Source of the DNA: Cryobacterium sp. PH31-L1
Lineage (GTDB): Bacteria; Actinomycetota; Actinomycetes; Actinomycetales; Microbacteriaceae
NCBI RefSeq assembly: GCF_030063145.1
Contig: NZ_JASISM010000006.1
Coordinates: 282,665 to 346,664 of the forward strand
Length of the DNA: 64,000 nt
Direction of reading: 5' to 3'
Part shown: positions 35,793-47,719 of the stretch, piece by piece
Layout of the letters: each line of letters opens with the position of its first letter
Numbering within the stretch: the first letter of the stretch is position 1
The notes under the pieces: generated by a model
The model's input: the letters and a program-made list of their open reading frames with translations, nothing else
Databases searched by the model: none
Told to the model about the DNA's origin: nothing
Translations under genes and position numbers: made by a program

Positions 35793-38018
35793 GTGCCCGT
35801 CGATGCCCCGGTCGGCACCTACACGCTTGTCGTCGTCTCGAACCGCCTGCCGGTGGATTATGAAGAGGGTGCCGACGGCGCCGTCACCTGGCGTACCTCA
35901 CCAGGCGGGCTGGTCACCGCACTCGAACCGCTGATGCGCTCTTCACACGGAGCCTGGGTCGGCTGGCCGGGCGTCGCCGACCGCGATTTCGCACCGTTCG
36001 AGAACGACGGCATCTCGCTCGTGCCGGTGCGGCTGAATGAAGAAGACATCGAGGACTACTACGAGGGCTTCTCCAACGACACTCTCTGGCCGCTCTACCA
36101 CGACGTCATCGCGCCGCCGAGCTTCCACCGCGAGACCTGGGACGCCTACGTGTCCGTCAACCGCCGTTTCGCGGCGGCCGCCGCAGCGGTCGCCGCCCCC
36201 GGAGCTACGGTCTGGGTGCACGACTACCAACTGCAACTGGTGCCCCGCATGCTGCGCGAAGCCCGCCCCGACCTCATCATCGGCTTCTTCAACCACATTC
36301 CGTTCCCGTCCTACGGCATCTACGCTCAGCTGCCCTGGCGTAAACAAATTCTGCACGGCCTGCTCGGCGCCGATGTCATCGGATTTCAACGACAAGAGGA
36401 TGCCGGCAACTTCTCCCGCGCGGTGCGTCGTCTTCACGGCTACCCGACCCGCGGCGTTGTCATCGACGTGCCGACCGGTGAGGCCTCAACGGGACAGGGT
36501 GGCGATACCAGACGGGTCATCGCCAAGCACTTTCCCATCTCGATCGACGCCGCGGCCTACGAAGAACTCGCCCGGCGCCCCGAGATCCAGGCCCGCGCAC
36601 GGCAGATTCGTGAAGACCTCGGCAACCCGAAAACCCTCATGCTCGGCGTCGACCGACTCGACTACACCAAGGGCATCGGGCACCGCATCAAGGCCTTCGG
36701 CGAACTGCTCGCCGACGGACGCCTGAGCGTCGAAGACGTCACCCTGGTGCAGGTAGCCAGCCCGTCCCGCGAACGAGTCAGCACCTACATGGCACTGCGC
36801 GACGAGATCGAGCTCGCCGTCGGCCGTCTCAACGGTGACTTCTCCACCATCAGCCACACCGCCATCAGCTACCACCACCACAGCTACCCGCGCGAAGAAA
36901 TGGTCGCGATGTACCTCGCCGCCGACGTGATGCTGGTCACGGCACTGCGCGACGGCATGAACCTCGTCGCCAAGGAATACGTGGCCGTGCGCTTCGACGT
37001 GGACGGCGTTCTCGTTCTGAGCGAGTTCGCCGGCGCTGCCGACGAACTCAAACAGGCCATTCTGATCAACCCGCACGACATCGACGGAACCAAGGATGCC
37101 ATCGTGCGCGCCGTCGAGATGCCCAAGCGCGAGCGCACCCGGCGTATGCGAGCGCTACGCCGCAAGGTCGCCGAGAACGATGTCGCCGCATGGTCGGCCT
37201 CGTTCCTGCGCGCGCTCACCGGGGGAGCAGCGGTGCCGGCCGGAATCCCCGACGACCTCGATCAGGCCCTACAGAGCATTGCCGGCGCCGAAAACCTGCT
37301 CATCGCCCTCGACTTCGACGGCACCCTCGCCCCGCACGTCGACCATCCCGAAGACGCGCGCGCTATCGCCGGCACCCGGGAGGCCGTGCAGGCCCTGCTC
37401 GATCTGCCCGGTGTGCGCGTGGCCTTCGTCTCCGGTCGGGCACTGGTCAGCCTGCAACAGGTCGCCCAGCCGCAGAGCGCGGTACTGCTCACCGGCTCGC
37501 ACGGTATCGAGGTGCAGCTGGACACCCCCGAGATCGAGCTCAACCTGCTCTCCACCGAACTCGAGCAGCTCGACACCCTCGCCCGGGTGCTCGAAACCAT
37601 CTCCGGGTCGATCGCCGGCACCACGATTGAGCGCAAGCCCGCCGGACTCGCCCTGCACACCCGGCTGGCCACCGAGAAAGACGGTCAGACCGCGCAGCGT
37701 CAGGCACGCGACCAACTCGGTGACCAGTTGCCGGGGCTGACGATTCGCGAGGGTAAAAACGTGCTCGAATTCTCGGTGCGCTCCAGCACCAAGGGTGACG
37801 CCCTGACGCAATTGCGCGAGTACACCGGCGCCGACCGAGTCTTCTACGCCGGCGACGATGTGACCGACGAGGATGCCTTCGCCGGCCTCGACGAGGGCGA
37901 CGTCGGCCTCAAAATCGGCCAGGGCGCAACCCTCGCCGGCTACCGGGTACGCAGCCCGCAGGAGGTCACGCAGGTTCTGGTGCGCATCGCCGCACTGCGC
38001 TCTGGCCGTGCGCTCTGA
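35793..38018 (+). CDS. Trehalose-6-phosphate synthase/phosphatase fusion (OtsA-OtsB)
   Basis: The 741-residue protein joins two enzymes. Residues 1 to about 475 are a GT20 trehalose-6-phosphate synthase (VSNRLPV near 15, [15 protein letters not shown] near 145, [26 protein letters not shown]). From about residue 490 it is a HAD-type trehalose-6-phosphate phosphatase ([11 protein letters not shown], the DxDxT motif, and [12 protein letters not shown] near the end). It makes trehalose from UDP-glucose and glucose-6-phosphate in one chain. In many bacteria these are separate genes. The start is GTG at 35793 with no strong ribosome-binding site. Confidence 0.93.
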   Translation: MPVDAPVGTYTLVVVSNRLPVDYEEGADGAVTWRTSPGGLVTALEPLMRSSHGAWVGWPGVADRDFAPFENDGISLVPVRLNEEDIEDYYEGFSNDTLWPLYHDVIAPPSFHRETWDAYVSVNRRFAAAAAAVAAPGATVWVHDYQLQLVPRMLREARPDLIIGFFNHIPFPSYGIYAQLPWRKQILHGLLGADVIGFQRQEDAGNFSRAVRRLHGYPTRGVVIDVPTGEASTGQGGDTRRVIAKHFPISIDAAAYEELARRPEIQARARQIREDLGNPKTLMLGVDRLDYTKGIGHRIKAFGELLADGRLSVEDVTLVQVASPSRERVSTYMALRDEIELAVGRLNGDFSTISHTAISYHHHSYPREEMVAMYLAADVMLVTALRDGMNLVAKEYVAVRFDVDGVLVLSEFAGAADELKQAILINPHDIDGTKDAIVRAVEMPKRERTRRMRALRRKVAENDVAAWSASFLRALTGGAAVPAGIPDDLDQALQSIAGAENLLIALDFDGTLAPHVDHPEDARAIAGTREAVQALLDLPGVRVAFVSGRALVSLQQVAQPQSAVLLTGSHGIEVQLDTPEIELNLLSTELEQLDTLARVLETISGSIAGTTIERKPAGLALHTRLATEKDGQTAQRQARDQLGDQLPGLTIREGKNVLEFSVRSSTKGDALTQLREYTGADRVFYAGDDVTDEDAFAGLDEGDVGLKIGQGATLAGYRVRSPQEVTQVLVRIAALRSGRAL

Positions 38019-38049
38019 CCCGGCCCGCCAAGGTTCTAGACTCGGAAGC

Positions 38050-39744
38050 ATGTCTGAGATCGATGTGAAACCACGTAGCCGCGACGTCACCGATGGGATC
38101 GAGGCCACGACCTCTCGCGGAATGCTCCGTGCTGTCGGCATGGGCGACGCCGACTGGGACAAGCCCCAGATCGGTATTGCGAGCTCGTGGAACGAGATCA
38201 CGCCCTGCAACCTGTCGTTGGATCGCCTCGCCCAGGCCGCCAAAGAGGGCGTGCACTCCGGCGGCGGCTACCCGCTGCAGTTCGGCACTATCTCCGTCTC
38301 CGACGGCATCTCAATGGGGCACGAGGGAATGCACTTCTCCCTGGTTTCCCGCGAGGTTATCGCCGACTCGGTCGAGGTAGTCATGCAGGCCGAACGCCTC
38401 GACGGCAGCGTGCTGCTGGCAGGCTGTGACAAGTCCCTGCCCGGCATGCTCATGGCCGCGGCCCGCCTGGACCTCGCCAGCGTTTTCCTCTACGCCGGAT
38501 CGATCGCACCGGGCTGGGTCAAGCTCAGTGACGGTACCGAAAAAGACATCACCATCATCGACTCGTTCGAAGCTGTCGGCGCGGTCAAGGCCGGGCGCAT
38601 GAGTGCAGCGGATGCGAAGCGCATCGAGTGCGCATTCGCTCCCGGCGAGGGCGCCTGCGGCGGTATGTATACGGCCAACACCATGGCCAGCGTCGCTGAG
38701 GCCCTCGGAATGAGCCTGCCCGGCTCGGCGAGCCCGGCATCCGCTGACCGTCGCCGCGACTACTTCGCGCACCGTTCCGGCGAAGCCGTGGTCAACATGT
38801 TGCGCCTCGGTATCACCGCCCGCGACATTCTCACCCGCAAAGCGTTCGAGAACGCCATCGCCGTGGCCATGGCCTTCGGCGGATCCACCAACGTCGTGCT
38901 GCACCTACTCGCCATCGCCCGCGAGGCCGAGGTTGAACTCACTCTCGACGACTTCAACCGCATCGGCGACAAGGTTCCGCACATCGGCGACCTCAAGCCC
39001 TTCGGCAAGTACGTCATGAACGACGTCGACCGCCAGGGCGGCGTTCCCGCCGTCATGCGCGCTCTGCTCGAAGCCGGCCTCATCCACGGCGACGCGCTCA
39101 CCGTCACCGGCAAAACCGTGGCCGAGAACCTCGCCGAGATCGACCCGCCGGCCCTCGACGGTGAGGTACTGCGCACCCTCGACAACCCCATTCACAAGAG
39201 CGGTGGCATCACCATCCTCAAGGGCACCTTCGCCCCCGAGGGTGCCGTCGTCAAGACCGCCGGCTTCGACGCCGCCGTCTTCGAAGGACCGGCCCGCGTG
39301 TTCGAACGTGAACGTGCCGCGATGGACGCCCTGACCGACGGCAAGATCTACAAGGGTGACGTGGTCATCATCCGTTATGAAGGCCCAAAGGGCGGGCCGG
39401 GCATGCGCGAAATGCTCTCGATCACCGCCGCCATCAAGGGCGCAGGGCTCGGCTCCGATGTACTACTGTTAACGGACGGTCGATTCTCAGGCGGCACAAC
39501 CGGACTGTGTATCGGCCACATAGCACCCGAAGCGGTGGACGCAGGTCCAATCGCCTTCGTGCGCGATGGGGATCTGATACGGGTCGATATCGCAGCTCGC
39601 ACGCTTGACCTACTGGTTACCGATGCAGAGCTGGCCGCCCGCCGAGATGGCTGGGCGCCCCTTCCCCCGCGCTACACCCGCGGTGTACTCGCCAAGTACT
39701 CGAAGCTCGTGCACTCGGCAGCTGAAGGCGCCATTACCGGTTAG
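38050..39744 (+). CDS. ilvD: Dihydroxy-acid dehydratase
   Basis: The 564-residue protein has the IlvD/Edd marks: a Cys in [27 protein letters not shown] near residue 120 and [12 protein letters not shown] near 200, together giving the Fe-S cluster ligands. [19 protein letters not shown] near the end binds substrate. It removes water from 2,3-dihydroxy acids in isoleucine and valine synthesis. ATG at 38050 follows the fusion gene by 31 bases. It lies just before ilvBNC. Confidence 0.95.
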   Translation: MSEIDVKPRSRDVTDGIEATTSRGMLRAVGMGDADWDKPQIGIASSWNEITPCNLSLDRLAQAAKEGVHSGGGYPLQFGTISVSDGISMGHEGMHFSLVSREVIADSVEVVMQAERLDGSVLLAGCDKSLPGMLMAAARLDLASVFLYAGSIAPGWVKLSDGTEKDITIIDSFEAVGAVKAGRMSAADAKRIECAFAPGEGACGGMYTANTMASVAEALGMSLPGSASPASADRRRDYFAHRSGEAVVNMLRLGITARDILTRKAFENAIAVAMAFGGSTNVVLHLLAIAREAEVELTLDDFNRIGDKVPHIGDLKPFGKYVMNDVDRQGGVPAVMRALLEAGLIHGDALTVTGKTVAENLAEIDPPALDGEVLRTLDNPIHKSGGITILKGTFAPEGAVVKTAGFDAAVFEGPARVFERERAAMDALTDGKIYKGDVVIIRYEGPKGGPGMREMLSITAAIKGAGLGSDVLLLTDGRFSGGTTGLCIGHIAPEAVDAGPIAFVRDGDLIRVDIAARTLDLLVTDAELAARRDGWAPLPPRYTRGVLAKYSKLVHSAAEGAITG

Positions 39745-39825
39745 CAGTCGCTACTGGTGACACCACCTTCTGACCTCGCTCAGCGGCACCCCAACCAATC
39801 GATTCGAAGTAGGGATTCAACGATC

Positions 39826-41619
39826 ATGACCACGGAAACCACTCCCGTGCCCTCAGCTCCCGCATCCGCGGAGCCGGAAATGCTCACCGGCTCGGGCGCG
39901 ATCATTCGCACCCTCGAACTGCTCGGTGTGACCGACGTCTTCGGCATTCCCGGCGGCGCTGTCATTCCGCTCTACGACGAGCTCATGACGCAAGACAAGA
40001 TCCGGCATATCCTGGTGCGCCACGAGCAGGGTGCCGGCCACGCGGCTGAGGGCTACGCCTCCGCCACCGGTCGCGTGGGTGTCGCTATCGCCACGAGTGG
40101 CCCCGGTGCCACCAACCTCGTCACCGCCATAGCGGATGCTTACATGGACTCCGTTCCGCTACTCGCGATCACCGGCCAGGTCTTCTCCACCTCGATGGGA
40201 ACGGACGCCTTCCAGGAGGCCGACATCATCGGCATCACCATGCCGATCACCAAGCACTCCTTTTTGGCTCGTACCGCTGAGGAGATTCCGGCCGCGATCG
40301 CCTCGGCCTATCACATCGCTTCCACCGGCCGCCCCGGCCCGGTGCTAGTGGACATCACCAAGGACGCGCAGCAGAACCTCGCGCCGTTCATCTGGCCTCC
40401 CAAACTCGACCTGCCCGGATATCGGCCGATCGTGAAGGCCCACGGCAAGCAGGTGCAGGCGGCAGCGCAGCTACTGCTCGCCGCGAAGAAGCCCGTGCTG
40501 TACGTGGGCGGCGGTGTCATTCGCGCCCACGCATCCGCTGAACTCCTCGCTCTGGCCGAGGCGACCGGTGCACCCGTCGTGACCACCCTCATGGCCCGCG
40601 GGGCCTTCCCCGACTCGCACCCGCAGCACCTCGGCATGCCGGGCATGCACGGCACGGTTCCGGCCGTGCTCTCGCTGCAGGAAAGTGACCTCATCATTTC
40701 GCTCGGAGCACGCTTCGACGACCGGGTGACCGGAAAGATCAGCGAGTTCGCGCCCAACGCCAAGATCGTGCACGTTGACGTCGACCCGGCTGAGATCTCA
40801 AAGATCCGCCTGGCCGATGTACCCATCGTCGGCGATGCCAAGGATGTCATTGCCGACCTGACTCTGGCCTGGGCCGAAGCTGCCCAGGGTGCTGCCCCCG
40901 ACACGAGCGAGTGGTGGACCTATCTGCACGGCCTGAAAGAAGAGTTCCCGCTCGGTTTCACCGAACCGACCGACGGACTGCTGGCCCCGCAGTATGTGAT
41001 CCAGCGCATCGGCGAGCTCACCGGCCCCGAAGCCGTCTACGCGGCCGGCGTCGGCCAGCACCAGATGTGGGCGGCGCAGTACATCAAGTACGAACGCCCC
41101 AACTCCTGGCTCAACTCCGGCGGCGCCGGCACCATGGGCTACTCCGTGCCCGCGGCCATGGGCGCCAAGGTGGCCGAACCCGACCGCGTGGTCTGGTCGA
41201 TCGACGGTGACGGCTGCTTCCAGATGACAAATCAGGAACTCGCGACCTGCACGATCAACAAGATCCCGATCAAGGTCGCGATCATCAACAACTCCTCACT
41301 CGGCATGGTGCGGCAGTGGCAGTCACTGTTCTACGACGGACGTCACTCCTTTACCGACCTCAACACCGGTCACGGCACCGCCATGGTGCCGGACTTCGTC
41401 AAAATGGCGGATGCCTACGGCGCGCTCGGCATTCGCGTCACCAGCAAGGACCAGGTTGATGACGCCATCAAACTGGCCCTCGCCACCAACGACCGCCCGG
41501 TCGTGATCGACTTCATCGTGAGCCCCGGCGCCATGGTCTGGCCGATGGTTCCGCAGGGAGTCAGCAACAGCTTCGTGCAGTACGCCAAAGACCACGCACC
41601 GACCTGGGGAGAAGAGTAA
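39826..41619 (+). CDS. ilvB: Acetolactate synthase, large subunit
   Basis: The 597-residue protein is a TPP-dependent enzyme with the catalytic Glu in [14 protein letters not shown] near residue 67, an FAD-binding central domain, and the TPP motif [11 protein letters not shown] ... INN near residue 462. It condenses pyruvate to acetolactate, or pyruvate with 2-oxobutyrate. ATG at 39826 was chosen; the frame is open from 39757. The regulatory subunit gene follows two bases later. Confidence 0.96.
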   Translation: MTTETTPVPSAPASAEPEMLTGSGAIIRTLELLGVTDVFGIPGGAVIPLYDELMTQDKIRHILVRHEQGAGHAAEGYASATGRVGVAIATSGPGATNLVTAIADAYMDSVPLLAITGQVFSTSMGTDAFQEADIIGITMPITKHSFLARTAEEIPAAIASAYHIASTGRPGPVLVDITKDAQQNLAPFIWPPKLDLPGYRPIVKAHGKQVQAAAQLLLAAKKPVLYVGGGVIRAHASAELLALAEATGAPVVTTLMARGAFPDSHPQHLGMPGMHGTVPAVLSLQESDLIISLGARFDDRVTGKISEFAPNAKIVHVDVDPAEISKIRLADVPIVGDAKDVIADLTLAWAEAAQGAAPDTSEWWTYLHGLKEEFPLGFTEPTDGLLAPQYVIQRIGELTGPEAVYAAGVGQHQMWAAQYIKYERPNSWLNSGGAGTMGYSVPAAMGAKVAEPDRVVWSIDGDGCFQMTNQELATCTINKIPIKVAIINNSSLGMVRQWQSLFYDGRHSFTDLNTGHGTAMVPDFVKMADAYGALGIRVTSKDQVDDAIKLALATNDRPVVIDFIVSPGAMVWPMVPQGVSNSFVQYAKDHAPTWGEE

Positions 41620-41621
41620 CC

Positions 41622-42131
41622 GTGACGAGCCACGTTCTGAGTCTGCTCGTCGAGGACAAGCCCGGCCTGCTCACGCGCGTCGCCGGCCTGTTCGCGCGTC
41701 GCGGTTTCAACATTGAAAGCCTCGCCGTGGGCCACAGCGAAATTTCCGGCCTGTCGCGCATCACGATTCTGGTCGACGTCGAAGACATACCGCTCGAGCA
41801 GGTGACCAAGCAGCTGAACAAACTGATCAACGTCATCAAGATCGTCGAGCTCGACCCGGCCCAGTCGGTGCAGCGCGAACACCTGCTGATCAAAGTCAAG
41901 GTCGACAACACCACTCGGTCGCAGGTGCTCGAAGCTGTGAACCTGTTTCGGGCCCGCGTCGTCGACGTGGCAACGGATGCCGTCGTGATCGAGGTCACCG
42001 GCGACAGCGGAAAGACCCAGGCGTTGCTGCGGGTGCTCGAGCCGTTCGGCATTCGCGAGCTCGCGCAGTCGGGCCTGCTCGCCATCGGCCGCGGTAGCAA
42101 GTCGATCACCGAGCGCGTCTTCAAAAACTAA
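41622..42131 (+). CDS. ilvN: Acetolactate synthase, small regulatory subunit
   Basis: The 169-residue protein has an N-terminal ACT domain (SLLVEDKPGLLTRVAGLFARRGFNIESL) for valine feedback and the C-terminal ALS_ss_C domain. GTG at 41622 lies two bases after the ilvB stop, so the two subunits are coupled. Confidence 0.95.
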   Translation: MTSHVLSLLVEDKPGLLTRVAGLFARRGFNIESLAVGHSEISGLSRITILVDVEDIPLEQVTKQLNKLINVIKIVELDPAQSVQREHLLIKVKVDNTTRSQVLEAVNLFRARVVDVATDAVVIEVTGDSGKTQALLRVLEPFGIRELAQSGLLAIGRGSKSITERVFKN

Positions 42132-42150
42132 CGTTTTCAGCTTTTTCTAA

Positions 42151-43206
<1,056 letters not shown>

Positions 43207-43225
43207 CGGCATCGGCTTAACTGCA

Positions 43226-43263
43226 GCACGAAGGGACCCTCGTTCGCGAGGGTCCCTTCGTGC
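43226..43263 (+). terminator. Hairpin after ilvC
   Basis: A perfect 17-bp stem (GCACGAAGGGACCCTCG at 43226-43242 and its complement at 43247-43263) encloses a TTCG loop. There is no strong T run after it. It is placed as expected for the end of the ilv operon. Confidence 0.75.
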
Positions 43264-43287
43264 GTTCACAACGAAAGACTGGTCCGT

Positions 43288-44001
43288 ATGGTAATTCCCG
43301 GCACCGGCACCCGCCGGATGAGTGCGGTGCGGCATGGCCTGGCGACCGTCGCCATGATCGGCGTCGTGCTGTACGTACTCATCGACGTGGTGCTGCAGCT
43401 TCTGCCGCCGCATTACAGCCCGATCAGCGACGCCGAGAGCAACCTCGCCGTCGGCCGGTACGGGTGGATCATGAACCTCAACTTTCTCGGCCGCGCGGTG
43501 TTCTGCGTCGCTGCCGTCGTCGCGATTGCCCTGACCGCGCGGGCGCTGCTGCCCCGGCGCCGCGACCCGCTGCTCAGCCTGGGCCTCGCGCTGCTGCTCA
43601 TCGGGGGAGCCAGCTCGGCGGTACTCGCCTTCTTTCCGACCGACGTCAGCCCTTCCCACGTGAGCACCCTGCAGACCTCGACCATGGTCGGCGTCATCCA
43701 TCTCGCCGTCGCATCCTTCGGCTTCGTCACGGCGCTCATCGCTATCGTGCTGCTGACGATCTGGCTGCGGGTTCGAGGCCTGCTGCCGAGGGTTCTGCCG
43801 TGGGCGACCGCGTTCGCCGCCATCATCCTGGCCGGGCTGTTGTTGGTCGTCGCGGCCGGTGTTTGGCTGCCCGGCATCATCGGTCTCGCTGAACGTGTGG
43901 CCCTGGTCGGGATTCTGGGGTGGACCTTTTCGGTGAGCGCCGGCATCCGTCGCCGGCCAAACCGTCAGCATCGGCGGCAACCGGATACTCTAGAAAAATG
44001 A
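43288..44001 (+). CDS. DUF998-family membrane protein
   Basis: The 237-residue protein has six hydrophobic helices with the DUF998 pattern (DVVLQLLPPHYSPISDAESNLAVGRYGWIMNLNFLGRA in the first loop). Function unknown. It couples by ATGA to the next gene, giving a three-gene set of membrane proteins. Confidence 0.8.
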   Translation: MVIPGTGTRRMSAVRHGLATVAMIGVVLYVLIDVVLQLLPPHYSPISDAESNLAVGRYGWIMNLNFLGRAVFCVAAVVAIALTARALLPRRRDPLLSLGLALLLIGGASSAVLAFFPTDVSPSHVSTLQTSTMVGVIHLAVASFGFVTALIAIVLLTIWLRVRGLLPRVLPWATAFAAIILAGLLLVVAAGVWLPGIIGLAERVALVGILGWTFSVSAGIRRRPNRQHRRQPDTLEK

Positions 44002-44513
44002 ACCCGACACGCGACGACGATGCGCTGAACTGGGCCGGCGACGATGACCCGACCTTGGTGCCGACGGGAAGCGGTCGGGCTGCGCCCGAACCTACCGGCT
44101 TGCCGGAGGGCTGGACCATCCCCGAGGTGTCAGCGTCAGCCCAGCGAGCGGTCGAAACCGGGCCGACTGATGCCGGCACTGAATCGGATGCCGAATCGCC
44201 TGCCGAACCGAAAAGTTTAGCGGTCAGTTCGGTCGCCCTCGTCGGCATGGGGATTCTAGCCGGCATGTACCTGCTGTACACGATCGGCTGGTTCATCGGG
44301 GTCGCTCGCATCGAGAAGCCGATCAGCGACCCCGTCGCCGAATTCATGTTCTCCCTCGGCGCCTGGCTCGCCGTGGCAGCGCCACTGGTTTGGTTCGGAG
44401 TCACCTTTTGGCTCACCACGAGCCGCCCACGCGCCCGACTGCTCTGGCTTCTGATCGGCGTCGTCGTACTGGCTCCACTGCCCTTCATTATCGGATCAGG
44501 AGTGGGCTCATGA
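43998..44513 (+). CDS. Membrane protein with acidic N-terminal tail
   Basis: From ATG at 43998 the product has 171 residues. The N-terminal 75 are hydrophilic and acidic, with NWAGDDDPTLV, a short motif I associate with a small actinobacterial membrane protein family. Three hydrophobic helices follow (about 76-98, 113-132, 142-165). The gene overlaps both neighbours by four bases (ATGA). Confidence 0.75.
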   Translation: MNPTRDDDALNWAGDDDPTLVPTGSGRAAPEPTGLPEGWTIPEVSASAQRAVETGPTDAGTESDAESPAEPKSLAVSSVALVGMGILAGMYLLYTIGWFIGVARIEKPISDPVAEFMFSLGAWLAVAAPLVWFGVTFWLTTSRPRARLLWLLIGVVVLAPLPFIIGSGVGS

Positions 44514-44881
44514 GCGACACAGACGAGCGCACCGGCGACGCGACCACGGCCATCCGTCGTCGACCGCCGCGGTGGCTGCTGCTCGCGATCGCGATCTTCT
44601 TCGGGCTCTTCTATGCCTACGACGTGTGGGAAGCCATCGGCAACCTGGTCGGGCTCAACCTGCTGGCGCAGTCCCTCGACACCCAGCTGAGCGCTTTCGG
44701 CTGGGCCGTGCTGATTTTCGCGGTGATCCTGCCGATTCTGGTCTACGCGCTGGCCTACTGGCTCGGACGCAACCGGGCTTTCGGCGTTCAGGCCCTGACC
44801 CTGTTGGTCGGGCTCTGCGCGGTTGCCGCTGTATCGCTGGACCTCGGTGCCGTATTCAGCTTGGCCCGATTGATCGTCTAG
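44510..44881 (+). CDS. Small membrane protein
   Basis: The 123-residue product starts at ATG 44510, overlapping the upstream stop by four bases. It has three hydrophobic helices (about 22-45, 62-85, 93-118). No family recognised. Its stop touches the stop of the convergent DoxX gene with no gap. Confidence 0.7.
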   Translation: MSDTDERTGDATTAIRRRPPRWLLLAIAIFFGLFYAYDVWEAIGNLVGLNLLAQSLDTQLSAFGWAVLIFAVILPILVYALAYWLGRNRAFGVQALTLLVGLCAVAAVSLDLGAVFSLARLIV

Positions 44882-45277
44882 TCAGAGCACCGAGAAAACG
44901 ATCAGAATCATCAGTACCAGCTGGGCGATGAGCCGCGGGACGAACGGTATCGCCACCCGCCCGAAGCGCTTCGGATGGCGCGCAGCGTAGGCGTTGGCCG
45001 GAAACACCGCGGCCAGAAAGATTACGAGTGCGCCGGCCGCGAGCACCATGCTCGAGGGAACGAGCAGGCCAACGCCGCCGGCAATCTCGCACACTCCGGT
45101 GAAGAGCACGAGGTTGACCGGGCTGGCCAAACCATCCCGGCGCAGGCTCGGCGGAATCATCGCCGCCATGGTGCGCTTGACCTCAGGTAGAAAATGGGTG
45201 ATTCCGGCGCCGATGAAGGCCACGGCAAGAATCACTCGCAGAACCAGTTGGAGTCCGTCTATTACGTCGCTGCTCAT
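44882..45277 (-). CDS. DoxX-family membrane protein
   Basis: The 131-residue protein has four hydrophobic helices and the DoxX-like pattern (LVLRVILAVAFIGAGITHFL near the start, TGVCEIAGGVGLLVPSS near residue 60). DoxX proteins are linked to redox and sulfur metabolism, but the precise role is uncertain. Confidence 0.8.
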   Translation of the reverse strand: MSSDVIDGLQLVLRVILAVAFIGAGITHFLPEVKRTMAAMIPPSLRRDGLASPVNLVLFTGVCEIAGGVGLLVPSSMVLAAGALVIFLAAVFPANAYAARHPKRFGRVAIPFVPRLIAQLVLMILIVFSVL

Positions 45278-45363
45278 TGCTCTATTGTGCAGCCGCTAGG
45301 GTGGAAACCGAGTAGCGCCCATTGTCGCGCCACCGACAAATGCAATCTAAGGATCCGATTTTA

Positions 45364-46956
45364 TTGTCGAAGCCCGTCGTCCTGATCGCCGAAGAACTTT
45401 CCCCCGCCACCGTCGATGCCCTGGGGCCCGACTTTGACATTCACCACGTCGACGGCACGGATCGCTCCGCGCTGTTCGCCGAGCTTGCCACCGCGCAGGC
45501 CGTTTTGGTGCGCTCAGCCACCAAGATGGATGACGAAGCCATCAAGGCGTCGCCCTTTCTGAAGGTCATCGCCCGCGCCGGCGTCGGCCTCGACAACGTT
45601 GACATCAAGGCCGCCACCGCGGCGGGTGTGATGGTCGTCAACGCTCCCACCTCCAACATCATCTCGGCCGCCGAGCTGACCGTGGGTCACATCCTGAGCC
45701 TGGCCCGGCACATTCCTGCCGCGTCAGGCGCCCTCGCCGACGGAGCCTGGAAGCGCTCCAAGTACACCGGCATCGAGCTGTACGAGAAGACCATCGGTAT
45801 CATCGGCCTCGGCCGCATCGGTGCGCTCATCACCGCCCGTATGCAGGCGTTCGGCACCAACGTCATCGCCTATGACCCCTACATCACCTCGGCTCGCGCC
45901 CAGCAGCTCGGCGTAACCCCGGTCACCCTCGATGAACTGCTCGCGCAGTCCGACTTCGTCACGATCCACATGCCGAAGACCCCCGAGACGACCGGCATGA
46001 TCGGTGCCGCGCAGCTGGGGCTGATGAAGCCCACCGCATTCGTCGTCAACGTCGCCCGCGGCGGACTCATCGATGAAGAAGCCCTGCACGAAGCCCTCGT
46101 CGCGGGCACCATCGCCGGCGCCGGCCTTGACGTGTTCGTCAACGAGCCGCCGACCGGTTCGCCGCTGCTTGGCCTCGACAACATCATCACCACCCCGCAC
46201 CTCGGCGCCTCGACCGACGAAGCCCAGGAAAAGGCCGGCGTCTCTGTCGCCAAGTCCGTGCGCCTGGCGCTCTCCGGCGAACTCGTTCCCGATGCGGTCA
46301 ACGTGGCCGGCGGCGTCATCGACCCCTACGTGCGCCCCGGAATCCCGCTGGTCGAAAAGCTCGGCCAGGTCTTCTCCGGCCTCGCCGCGCACAGCCCGCT
46401 CACGAGCGTCGACATCGAGGTGCGCGGCGAACTCGTCGAGTACGACGTCAGCGTGCTCAAGCTCGCTGCGCTCAAGGGAATCTTCACCAACGTGGTCAGC
46501 GAAACCGTCTCCTACGTCAACGCACCGCTGCTAGCTGAGCAGCGCGGCGTCACCGTGCGCATGCTCACCGACGCCGAGTCGCCCGAATACCGCAACGTGA
46601 TCACGCTGCGCGGCGCCCTCGCTGACGGCTCCCAGGTCTCCGTCTCGGGTACCCTCACGGGCACCAAGCAGATCGAGAAGATCGTCGAGATCAACGGCTA
46701 CGACGTGGAGGTTCCCTTCGCCAAGAACCTCATCGTCATGCTCTACGCCGATCGCCCCGGAATCGTCGCGGTGTACGGTCGCGAATTCGGCGAGGCCAAC
46801 ATCAACATCGCCGGCATGCAGATTGCCCGCCACGTGGCCGGCGGCAAGGCGCTCAGCGTGCTGACCGTCGACTCCGAGGTTCCGGCCGGACTGCTCACGT
46901 CGGTGCGCGCCGCGATCGACGCCGAGATCATGGTGGAGATCGACCTCACCGAGTAA
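45364..46956 (+). CDS. serA: D-3-phosphoglycerate dehydrogenase
   Basis: The protein has 530 residues from the TTG at 45364, which has AAGGA ten bases upstream; ATG at 45340 is an alternative without a ribosome-binding site. It has the 2-hydroxyacid dehydrogenase NAD domain (GLGRIGALITARMQAFG near residue 146), the catalytic His region TPHLGASTDEAQEKAG near 278, the intervening ASB domain and a C-terminal ACT domain, the long type used by mycobacteria. It starts serine synthesis. Confidence 0.94.
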   Translation: MSKPVVLIAEELSPATVDALGPDFDIHHVDGTDRSALFAELATAQAVLVRSATKMDDEAIKASPFLKVIARAGVGLDNVDIKAATAAGVMVVNAPTSNIISAAELTVGHILSLARHIPAASGALADGAWKRSKYTGIELYEKTIGIIGLGRIGALITARMQAFGTNVIAYDPYITSARAQQLGVTPVTLDELLAQSDFVTIHMPKTPETTGMIGAAQLGLMKPTAFVVNVARGGLIDEEALHEALVAGTIAGAGLDVFVNEPPTGSPLLGLDNIITTPHLGASTDEAQEKAGVSVAKSVRLALSGELVPDAVNVAGGVIDPYVRPGIPLVEKLGQVFSGLAAHSPLTSVDIEVRGELVEYDVSVLKLAALKGIFTNVVSETVSYVNAPLLAEQRGVTVRMLTDAESPEYRNVITLRGALADGSQVSVSGTLTGTKQIEKIVEINGYDVEVPFAKNLIVMLYADRPGIVAVYGREFGEANINIAGMQIARHVAGGKALSVLTVDSEVPAGLLTSVRAAIDAEIMVEIDLTE

Positions 46957-46993
46957 AACCTGCGTCGTTTCACTGAAAACGGCTGCACGGATG

Positions 46994-47030
46994 CGAGTGG
47001 GCGCCTGCACTGCAGGCGCCCACTCGTGTT
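46994..47030. terminator. Bidirectional terminator between serA and the TetR gene
   Basis: CGAGTGGGCGCCTGCA and its complement TGCAGGCGCCCACTCG meet around a single base (46994-47026), followed by TGTTT. It lies between convergent genes. Confidence 0.8.
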
Positions 47031-47031
47031 T

Positions 47032-47604
47032 CTAGGAGCCGGGCAGCAGCCGGCCGATCAGGGCGATCAGTCGGGTCATCGCCGCATCGGTGTGATCCTG
47101 CGTTGCCAGCTCGTTCTCGGCCAGCGAGCTGTTCACATAGAGGCCGTCGCTGATCAGCATGATCGTCTGGGCGACATCCGGGTCGTGTACGGCCTCTTCG
47201 ATCACCGAGAGCCAGCGCCGGCGAATATCGGTGAGTACCTGCATGGCACGCGGATCCCGGCCCTGAGCGAGACGCGACCCGGCAATGTAGGCACGGTCCA
47301 GGGGACTGCCGGTGTGCACCGAGGTGCGAATGAGATAGTCGACGGGTCCCGCCGGGGCGGTGCGAATGTTCTCGGCGTCTTGCTGGGCGAGCGCATCCAA
47401 CCGTGTCAGAACACCGTCGACCAGGGCGTCCTTCGACGCGAAGTGGTACAGCAGACCGCCCTTGGAGACCGCAGCGGCCGCCGAGACGGCATCGAGCGTC
47501 GCCGACCGCTCGCCACCCTCGACCAGCAGGTCTTCGAAGGCGTCGAGCAGGCGATCCCGGGTGGGAACGGATGGTGCGGCAGCATTTTTCGGCATAGGGG
47601 CCAT
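47032..47604 (-). CDS. TetR-family regulator, divergent from an MFS efflux gene
   Basis: The product has about 190 residues with a TetR HTH (RDRLLDAFEDLLVEGGERSATLDAVSAAAAVSKGGLLYHFASKDALVDG) and a C-terminal ligand domain. Starts at GTG 47616, ATG 47604 and ATG 47595 are all possible; none has a strong ribosome-binding site. It likely represses the divergent MFS gene and itself through the dyad at 47644-47664. Confidence 0.88.
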   Translation of the reverse strand: MAPMPKNAAAPSVPTRDRLLDAFEDLLVEGGERSATLDAVSAAAAVSKGGLLYHFASKDALVDGVLTRLDALAQQDAENIRTAPAGPVDYLIRTSVHTGSPLDRAYIAGSRLAQGRDPRAMQVLTDIRRRWLSVIEEAVHDPDVAQTIMLISDGLYVNSSLAENELATQDHTDAAMTRLIALIGRLLPGS

Positions 47605-47643
47605 GGTAACGAACACGCAAACTCTCGGTCGGGCAGGGGCGGA

Positions 47644-47664
47644 CTAGACAACTATACCGTCTAG
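47644..47664. promoter_or_regulatory. Candidate TetR operator between regulator and MFS gene
   Basis: CTAGAC and GTCTAG form a perfect dyad with a nine-base spacer (AACTATACC). It lies between the divergent genes, 40 bases before the regulator start, as is usual for autoregulated TetR/efflux pairs. Confidence 0.5.
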
Positions 47665-47719
47665 CCGGTACAGTCGAATTTGTTGCTCCGCCCATGGCGG
47701 TCGAGAATGAACCCAGAAA

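Noticed and set aside
39745..39825. T-box or leader-peptide attenuator before ilvB
   Set aside because: The 81-base gap has no run of Val/Leu/Ile codons, no T-box sequence and no terminator/antiterminator pair.
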